Positions 1-5,729 of a stretch of 15,384 bases of DNA are shown one piece after another. The DNA lies in the NCBI GenBank assembly GCA_045587205.1, contig JAZNBV010000038.1, positions 1 to 15,384 of the forward strand, in the 5' to 3' direction. This DNA comes from SIG78 sp045587205 (GTDB lineage: Bacteria > Verrucomicrobiota > Lentisphaeria > Victivallales > Victivallaceae). The first letter of the stretch is position 1; each line of letters starts with the position of its first letter. The position numbers were made by a program, and so were the translations under genes. The notes under the pieces are model-generated. The model was not told where the DNA came from and did no database searches. It worked only from the letters and a program-made list of their open reading frames with translations.

Positions 1-5
1 TTAAT

Positions 6-54
6 CATATAGCTTTTATTGACCTGCCCGTGTCGGGATCAGAGCGTTATTATA
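6..54 (-). promoter_or_regulatory. Possible promoter and gene start at the left edge
   Basis: On the minus strand a perfect TATAAT lies at 49-54 in AT-rich DNA, with no convincing -35 hexamer 16-18 bases upstream. Downstream comes a short CCCG-ACA-CGGG hairpin (about 27-37), then an ATG at 6-8 that would read leftwards out of the window. No good ribosome binding site precedes that ATG. It may be the start of the next gene, but only two codons are visible. Confidence 0.2.
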
Positions 55-100
55 AGTAAATTGAAAATTTTTATATAAAAACTCAAACAGTCACAAGAAG

Positions 101-125
101 AAACTGAAACATTCTGATTCAGTTT
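101..125. repeat. 8-bp inverted repeat beyond the operon terminator
   Basis: AAACTGAA (101-108) and TTCAGTTT (118-125) form perfect 8-bp arms around a 9-base loop. The repeat lies just past the terminator at 134-182 and upstream of the possible left-edge promoter. It could be a second weak terminator or an operator. No U-tract follows it on the minus strand. Confidence 0.35.
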
Positions 126-133
126 GATAATAT

Positions 134-182
134 AAAAAAAAGAAGTTGTTACAAACTTTTTTGAAGTTTTGCAACAACCTCT
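134..182 (-). terminator. Rho-independent terminator of the glycosidase operon
   Basis: Read on the minus strand, AGAGGTTGTTGC... (from 182) pairs with ...GTAACAACTTCT (to 141). The stem is about 18 base pairs with two G-T wobbles, one bulged A and a short A-rich loop. Eight consecutive T residues follow (134-141 as A on the plus strand). It lies about 25 bases past the GH20-like stop codon and is oriented to end that operon. A 24-base core (153-176) recurs at 12830-12853. Confidence 0.88.
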
Positions 183-199
183 GATCTTTTATTGCTGAC

Positions 200-236
200 A
201 ACAGTTTTCAGTTGACAGTGTCAACCGAAAACTGTT
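200..236. repeat. 37-nt near-perfect inverted repeat across the GH20-like stop codon
   Basis: AACAGTTTTC (200-209) pairs with GAAAACTGTT (227-236). Inside, GTTGACA (211-217) pairs with TGTCAAC (219-225) around a single central G. Only one position is mismatched (210 against 226), giving 17 paired positions. The repeat spans the last nine or so codons and the stop (208-210) of the GH20-like gene. As RNA it would be a strong hairpin upstream of the main terminator; as DNA it resembles a symmetrical protein-binding site. Confidence 0.8.
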
Positions 237-1659
237 TGGCTATGTTGCCGAATCTGTCGTATGTCTGCATATTCATATCTTTATCGATATAACGCAGCAG
301 CATATTAATATATTCGCGCGGAACCACGTGAGGCGGAGTTGCCTTATCCGGAGCCCACGCCGCCTGCGATGCACTCTTGAGAATCACACTGAATGTGCCG
401 GCCCGGAAATGGTGCCAGGTCGTCCCCAGAATACCTTCCAGATTGTGTTTATCGGCCTGATTGCCGAGATCTTTGGTAAACGCCGCATCTTTCCACGGGC
501 AGAGAATGATATCAAAACCCTGTTCCTTGAAGAATTTGACAGTGGGCCATTCCGGATCGTAATCCGGCACACTGTAGTTGTATTCCCAGTCGCACAGCAT
601 AATATCCCGCGGCAGAGCTTTGTAGAGATTGCGGGTGCGTTCGCTGCCGTAAGCGCGGAAACCGCGGTATTCGGGCGTTCCTTGCACCAGGAGCATATCG
701 TGCCACATAAGGGTTTTACTGTTGCGCGATTTCAGGAGATTGTGGAAATAGATGATGTGTTCCTCGAGTTTCTTTTCAAAACCGTCGGCGCACAGCGAGC
801 AACTGCCGGCATTGTACGCTTCATCGCAGCCGATATGGAAATAGGGCGGATTGTCAAAAATATCGCACAATTCCAGCACAATATCTTCCAGATACTGCCG
901 GGTAACAGGGTTGGAGAGACACCAGCTCCAGCCATCCGGTTCAAACAGCGGTGCATATTCCGGGTGTTCATTGAGCAGCGCGTGCTTACCACCGCAGCAG
1001 CGCGCCATTGCCGCGTGACCGAAGATCCCGAACTGCGGCACCAGAGTAATACCCAGTTCCTTACCCAGTTTGACAAAATCGCGGATCTGCTGCGGATCGA
1101 CCGCGTATTCCGAAAAACAGAATTCCGGATGTGATTTAAACTTGATTCTGCCCCAGGATTCCAGCACCAGATAATTGAATTTCATTGCAGCGGCGATGCG
1201 GATATATTTTTCGATCTGCCAGGATTCGGTTTCAGGAAAATAGCAAATATGCAATCCGCGGAATGCAAAGCGCGGCGCATCTTTGATTTTTACGCACGGC
1301 AGCTGCCATTGCGTACTTATGAGAACCCCGCGTTCAGTTTCTGCCAGCATACGCATCGACTTGAATGCATTCAAAAGTCCGCTGCGGTCAGCGCAATAAA
1401 CATCCAGCTTGCCCGGAGCAACTTCCAGTTCGTACCCTTCGGCGGGAATTTCACGATCCAGCGCATTTTTCTTAATTTTGCAATCCAGCTGCCAGTAGCT
1501 TTTGCAGAGTTTGACAGCTTCAGAATCATCCACGCAAGCATTGGTATATAAATTAAATTCAAGTGCGCTGTCCAGACGGCAGATACCTTCTGAAACGACC
1601 ATATTCTGCACCACCGGCTGAATACGGTTCTGTACAGATGCTGCATAATACCCGTTCAT
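208..1659 (-). CDS. GH20-like beta-N-acetylhexosaminidase, cytoplasmic
   Basis: Predicted 483-residue glycoside hydrolase of the family 20 type, which removes terminal N-acetylhexosamine by substrate-assisted catalysis. The N-terminal 130 residues resemble the alpha/beta domain that precedes GH20 barrels; the barrel starts near the segment APRFAFRGLHICYFPE. The motif FHIGCDEAYNAG matches the family HIGGDE signature: Asp279 and Glu280 would be the stabilising and acid/base residues. A PQFGIFGHA segment (about 208-216) and TTWHH near the C-terminus are further barrel motifs. Unlike its operon partners it has no signal peptide, so it probably acts on imported oligosaccharides. I chose ATG 1659; an in-frame TTG at 1671 abuts the AGAGG ribosome site (1672-1676), which is too close, although that site is 12 bases from the ATG. 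This ribosome site overlaps the stop of the preceding gene, so translation may be coupled. A CxxC pair just after the catalytic motif is notable. The exact substrate cannot be told. Confidence 0.85.
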   Translation of the reverse strand: MNGYYAASVQNRIQPVVQNMVVSEGICRLDSALEFNLYTNACVDDSEAVKLCKSYWQLDCKIKKNALDREIPAEGYELEVAPGKLDVYCADRSGLLNAFKSMRMLAETERGVLISTQWQLPCVKIKDAPRFAFRGLHICYFPETESWQIEKYIRIAAAMKFNYLVLESWGRIKFKSHPEFCFSEYAVDPQQIRDFVKLGKELGITLVPQFGIFGHAAMARCCGGKHALLNEHPEYAPLFEPDGWSWCLSNPVTRQYLEDIVLELCDIFDNPPYFHIGCDEAYNAGSCSLCADGFEKKLEEHIIYFHNLLKSRNSKTLMWHDMLLVQGTPEYRGFRAYGSERTRNLYKALPRDIMLCDWEYNYSVPDYDPEWPTVKFFKEQGFDIILCPWKDAAFTKDLGNQADKHNLEGILGTTWHHFRAGTFSVILKSASQAAWAPDKATPPHVVPREYINMLLRYIDKDMNMQTYDRFGNIAKQFSVDTVN

Positions 1660-1675
1660 ACAACCAAACAACCTC

Positions 1676-2257
1676 TCACATATTTACAAGCAGACGGATT
1701 CTTATATCGTCATTATGAACTTTCGGGCGCTTGGCAGCAGGCATCTTGCGGCGGGCGATTTCGCGTTCGCTCAAGTCAACGCCGAAATAGATGTAACCGC
1801 AAATGCGCTTGTCGCCCTTGGGAAGACGATCCCAGACAAAGCTGATGGTATTTTCACCGGCTTTCAGTACTTTGGGGTCAATATCCATACGCTGAATGCC
1901 TTTACCTTTGCGGGAAATGTATTTACCGGCGTGACCTTTATAAACAACTGTATTGTTGACCTTGACAATAATATCGCCCCAGTGGTAATCTTCTTTGGTT
2001 ACATAGATTTTGGTACGCGGGTCATAGGGATTGCAATTGATTTCGTACTCAATGGCAGCAGCTTTTACTTCAGAAGGCTCCACTTCCAGATTGAGTTTTT
2101 TTACCGTTGCATTGGCATAACTGCTGGTCATAGTCCAACCGGATTTGCCTGTACCGAGGTCGGAGGCAACCTTGAGGTACTGCGAGTAATCTTTCTTTTC
2201 GGCAGCAGTAAGCACACAGGCAACTGCCAGACCAAGTGCGATAAGTGATTTTTTCAT
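1676..2257 (-). CDS. Small secreted beta-sandwich protein B2 (CBM-like), paralogue of B1
   Basis: A 193-residue exported protein of unknown function. The signal peptide is MKKSLIALGLAVACVLTA, with likely cleavage before AEKK. The mature part is rich in alternating beta-strand segments (GDIIVKVNNTVVYKG, ENTISFVW, CGYIYFGVDLS), as in jelly-roll carbohydrate-binding or galactose-binding-like domains, but I cannot name a family. The C-terminus has a basic stretch (REIARRKMPAAKRPKVHNDD) ending in IRIRLLV. It is clearly paralogous to the protein at 5160-5729: WGDI-VKVN, AGKYI, GYIYF-VD, EIARRK and KVHNDD-RIRL are all shared. A good AAAGG site (2266-2270) sits 8 bases before the ATG. It follows A2 by 36 bases and precedes the GH20-like gene by 16. 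Its constant pairing with a large glycosidase-like protein suggests a binding partner or accessory subunit (inference). Confidence 0.8.
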   Translation of the reverse strand: MKKSLIALGLAVACVLTAAEKKDYSQYLKVASDLGTGKSGWTMTSSYANATVKKLNLEVEPSEVKAAAIEYEINCNPYDPRTKIYVTKEDYHWGDIIVKVNNTVVYKGHAGKYISRKGKGIQRMDIDPKVLKAGENTISFVWDRLPKGDKRICGYIYFGVDLSEREIARRKMPAAKRPKVHNDDIRIRLLVNM

Positions 2258-2293
2258 TTTTTTGACCTTTCTATTTTGTTTAAGGTTATTTTG

Positions 2294-5119
2294 TTATTTA
2301 AGTTCAAGCACTTTCACGCGGCACTTATCCAACTCCACTTCACTGGAAACTTCTTTCCCGCTGACGGTATCATACACTTTGAGGCCGGCGGGCACATTCA
2401 ACACTGTTTTGATCTTGCCGGTTTCATAATTGCGCAGGAACACAGCATATCTTTTGCCCAGCTTGAGTGCAGTGACCATTACCGACGGATTACTGGAAGC
2501 AAGTTCCACACGTTTCCCATCCAGCAGAATATCCTCTATTGGCATAATCATTTTTACTGCCAGTGCCACATTGCGGAAATCCAGTGCCCCGCGGAAACAG
2601 CCGCGGTGACTCCAGAACATCACCCCTTTGGCGCCGTTGAAAACCGCTTCCAGTATCTGCTCAAGCACCACGGCTTCAGTCCCCATTGACTGTGCTTCGA
2701 TCCGGAAATATTCATAATAACGGTTGGGGCAGAGTCCCATAATCAGTTTGGCGCGGGTATCAGTCAACACCTTATTGGCAATGAAATTGCTGCTTTCGCC
2801 GATCTGCATACTGTTGTCAGTATAGAGCATCGGAATCGCCCAATCGATATATTTGCCCATCTTGCGGTAATCAGTCAGGCGGTCAGTGATCGCACCGTAG
2901 CGTTTTTTGCCGACCGAACTGCTCAACCAGACAAAGAGTTCGCGTTTTTTACCGGATTCATTTTTGAACTTGTCGATTTCTTCGCGGTAGCTGCGGTAGA
3001 GATCGGCGACCAGATCGGTTTTAAAATCCCACCAGGCATTTTCCAGTGCTTCGTGTCTGCCGACTTCAGTCACAGTGATTTCCGGCGACTGATACGGCAG
3101 ATCAGGATATTTTTTCTGCAGGAATTTTTTGAATTCGTCTTTGCACCGTTTGCAGAAACAGATGGTAGCGCCGCTGCTCCACGCTTCTTCATCAAAAGAG
3201 ATATTTTCAAAACCGTAGCTGATATTTACACGCAGTGTATCGATCGTTTTCTGATAATATCTGCTGCGGTTTGAAGGACAGACCATATTCACCGGCTTTC
3301 CGTTATAATCGATTGCCCGGATATCTTCAAGTTTGATTTCTTCATAACTTTTGACCGGGTAATTGAGCGTACCGATCTCTTTTTTCATATTGCCGCGCAC
3401 CGCATCGCCGACGCGGGTGTAGGCTGTACCGATTTCGATAAAACTCTTGATGCCGCGCTTTTTGCCTTCTTCAATGTAAGGCAAAAATGAGTTATCAGGG
3501 TACGGCTTGAGGTACGATACAGCCGGGTGGTATTCCCAATACTCAATAAAGTTCACACCGAGTTTATCGTACTGCGGAACTTTCCAATCCTTTGCCAGAC
3601 GGCTGGTTACATTCAATCCCATATAGAGGCGTTTGAGTCCTTTGCCGACTTCGGGAAGTTTGCCGATAAGTTTGACCGGGATTTTTTCCGGCGTCTGACT
3701 GCCGCCGTCCCAGACTGCCCACAGATAAAGTTCAGAATCTTTGAACTTGTCATTTGCCACAATATCCATAGGTATGTTGGCACTGTAAGAAACTGTACGG
3801 AAAGATTTGAATTCATACTGACGGTAGCTCTTGTCTTTGATCTTGATTTCGCCGATATAATTGCCTTTCGGCACCGAGTAGGTTATATCCAGCCCGGGCG
3901 GCAATGCCAGCGCCAGACGGAAATTTTTGACTTTGCGGAAATCGCCCTGCAGACCGAACGCGATTTCTGCAGGGATCTCGTTAGAAACATACAACTGCGG
4001 AAAATAGTAATAAAACCCATTGATACCGGCAGTTTTCCGGACCGTAACTTTAGTGGCAATCTTGCCATTTATTGCCAGATCCGCGGCAGAAGGCACCACG
4101 ATTTTGCTCTCTTTACCGACGGCTTCCAGCGTGATCTGGCAGGCATTTTTTCCGAGTTCAAACTTGAAAACTTTGCCAACTTTAAGTTCACCGGAAACAA
4201 CCTGATCTTTTGCTGTCCCGCTGACTTTGACCTTACCTTTGCCCAGATCGCGGACAATCGCCACATTAGCATAATTTTTGCCGTTGACTTTGCTCAAACT
4301 CACCACAGCATCGCGGTTCACTGCAACGATTTTTCCGAAACCGGCAAAGGGAGTCAACTCACCGGAAATGATCCACTCATCAACACCGACCGTCGGCTGG
4401 ATGGAGATATCGCGGAAATTGGCTTCGAGCGAGAAAAAATTATCCCCCCATACATAAAAATTTTCCAGAAAATTCTTTTCATTCACCCGCAGCACCACAC
4501 CATTCTGCGCTTTGGTATTGACCCAACCGAGGTAATCGGCATCGCTTTTTTCCATATAATTGTTGCGGTTGTTGATAGCTTTTGCCAGATCCACTGAACA
4601 TTTTCCGGAAGAAAATACCACATCCTGTGGGGTCGCTTTGACCGAAAAACGGTTGTGCCAGTTAATGGCAAAACGGTTTTTTTTAACCTTGCTGCGGTAG
4701 AGTTCTTTGAACTCAACAGTAGGCGAATTGCTCAAAAGTGTGTATGTTTTTACTATTTCCATACCGTCGATAAGGCCGCCGCGCACCGAGTAAACGGCTT
4801 CGACTTCCGCCTTGTCCGGCGTGGCGGATTTTACGCTCAAACGGCGCGCACCGATCATCATACCCAGCGAATTGCCGAAAATATCGCGCACTTTACCCAA
4901 CCCGGCGTAAATGCCGGAATCGCCGGCGAGCAGATCCTGTTTGGCAACTTTATCAACAAACTTGCCGATCTTGCCGCCGCGTTTGACTACTTCAAACATC
5001 ACATAGTCATTTTCCAGCGTTATACCACTTGCGCTTTCTTTGACAGTAACTGCTGCCGGAAGCGTCATACCCACGCACAGCAGCAATGCCGCCAGAGTGC
5101 TCAACCACATCTTTTTCAT
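2294..5119 (-). CDS. Large secreted glycosidase-like protein A2
   Basis: A 941-residue exported protein with signal peptide MKKMWLSTLAALLLCVGMTLPA. Residues about 25-350 look like a galactose-mutarotase-type beta-sandwich (GGKIGKFVDK, VVKTYTLLSNSPTVEF-like text). A further beta-rich linker runs to about 490. From about 495 comes a TIM-barrel-like region: GVNFIEYWEY (521-530), IKSFIEIGTAY (557-567), then YGFENISFDEEAW with Asp643-Glu644-Glu645. The DEE is followed by CFCKRC (Cys654, 656, 659) and DEFKKFL, a pattern seen in several clan GH-A-like glycosidases of uncertain family. LIMGLCPNRYYEY (792-804) and GVMFWSHRG (832-840) look like later barrel strands. A small beta domain closes the protein. 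Glu644 or Glu645 is my candidate acid/base, by position only. AAGG (5127-5130) lies 7 bases before the ATG. It is homologous over its full length to A1 (5726-8554). It is probably a glycan hydrolase; no substrate can be assigned. Confidence 0.78.
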   Translation of the reverse strand: MKKMWLSTLAALLLCVGMTLPAAVTVKESASGITLENDYVMFEVVKRGGKIGKFVDKVAKQDLLAGDSGIYAGLGKVRDIFGNSLGMMIGARRLSVKSATPDKAEVEAVYSVRGGLIDGMEIVKTYTLLSNSPTVEFKELYRSKVKKNRFAINWHNRFSVKATPQDVVFSSGKCSVDLAKAINNRNNYMEKSDADYLGWVNTKAQNGVVLRVNEKNFLENFYVWGDNFFSLEANFRDISIQPTVGVDEWIISGELTPFAGFGKIVAVNRDAVVSLSKVNGKNYANVAIVRDLGKGKVKVSGTAKDQVVSGELKVGKVFKFELGKNACQITLEAVGKESKIVVPSAADLAINGKIATKVTVRKTAGINGFYYYFPQLYVSNEIPAEIAFGLQGDFRKVKNFRLALALPPGLDITYSVPKGNYIGEIKIKDKSYRQYEFKSFRTVSYSANIPMDIVANDKFKDSELYLWAVWDGGSQTPEKIPVKLIGKLPEVGKGLKRLYMGLNVTSRLAKDWKVPQYDKLGVNFIEYWEYHPAVSYLKPYPDNSFLPYIEEGKKRGIKSFIEIGTAYTRVGDAVRGNMKKEIGTLNYPVKSYEEIKLEDIRAIDYNGKPVNMVCPSNRSRYYQKTIDTLRVNISYGFENISFDEEAWSSGATICFCKRCKDEFKKFLQKKYPDLPYQSPEITVTEVGRHEALENAWWDFKTDLVADLYRSYREEIDKFKNESGKKRELFVWLSSSVGKKRYGAITDRLTDYRKMGKYIDWAIPMLYTDNSMQIGESSNFIANKVLTDTRAKLIMGLCPNRYYEYFRIEAQSMGTEAVVLEQILEAVFNGAKGVMFWSHRGCFRGALDFRNVALAVKMIMPIEDILLDGKRVELASSNPSVMVTALKLGKRYAVFLRNYETGKIKTVLNVPAGLKVYDTVSGKEVSSEVELDKCRVKVLELK

Positions 5120-5159
5120 AATATTACCTTTCTTTATGTTGTAAGATATGTTATTTGAG

Positions 5160-5729
5160 TTACAATTCCAGAACCAGACGGATCCTCAAGTCATCATTAT
5201 GCACTTTGCCCTGTCGGGATTTCGGCAATTTGCGCCGCGCGATCTCACGATCGCTTTTGTCAACAGCAAAGTATATATAACCATAATGCCGTTGAGTATC
5301 TTTTGCAAGTTTTTTCCAGGCAAAAGAGATTTTATTTTGACCTTTTTTCAACACTTCCGGAGCAATTTTCAAGTGATGGATCCCGGCAGGCGTGATATAT
5401 TTACCGGCAAAACCGGAATAAACCGTTTTTTCATTAACTTTTACAACTATGTCGCCCCAGGTGTGATTCTGTTCTTTGCAGTAATTTTTCCGCACCGGAT
5501 CGTACGCCGGATGCAGTATTTCATACTCGATCGCGGCGGATTTTATATATACCGGATCAATTTCAAGATCCAAGATCTTTGTTGTTGCATTCCGCGGGGT
5601 ACTGGTCATTTGCCATACCGCCGGACCGCTGCCGATATCGCTCCTGACAAGGTAGCAGCTGTTTTCTTCCGCAGCATAGGCGCTCCCCGCCACTGCCAGA
5701 ACTATTGAAAAAAACAGTTTTTTCATCAT
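5160..5729 (-). CDS. Small secreted beta-sandwich protein B1 (CBM-like)
   Basis: A 189-residue exported protein, partner of A1 and paralogue of the protein at 1676-2257. The signal peptide is MMKKLFFSIVLAVAGSAYA with cleavage before AEEN. The mature part alternates beta strands (WGDIVVKVNEKTVYSG, QNKISFAW, YGYIYFAVDKS) and ends in a basic tail with KVHNDDLRIRL. No catalytic motif is visible. Start: the first ATG (5727-5729) overlaps the stop of A1 as ATGA, and GGGAG (5736-5740) lies 6 bases upstream within the A1 coding end, so the two genes are probably translationally coupled. A second ATG follows directly and could serve instead. Forty bases separate its stop from the A2 start. Tight coupling to A1 argues for roughly equal amounts and a joint function; the function itself is unknown. 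Confidence 0.8.
   Translation of the reverse strand: MMKKLFFSIVLAVAGSAYAAEENSCYLVRSDIGSGPAVWQMTSTPRNATTKILDLEIDPVYIKSAAIEYEILHPAYDPVRKNYCKEQNHTWGDIVVKVNEKTVYSGFAGKYITPAGIHHLKIAPEVLKKGQNKISFAWKKLAKDTQRHYGYIYFAVDKSDREIARRKLPKSRQGKVHNDDLRIRLVLEL

Noticed and set aside
328..1134. Long plus-strand open frame opposite the GH20-like gene
   Set aside because: It is the antisense of a well-supported gene, has no ribosome site, and its translation shows no domain pattern.
3527..4597. Long plus-strand open frame opposite A2
   Set aside because: The A2 frame has a signal peptide, a paralogue and conserved motifs. The antisense frame is a by-product of codon bias.
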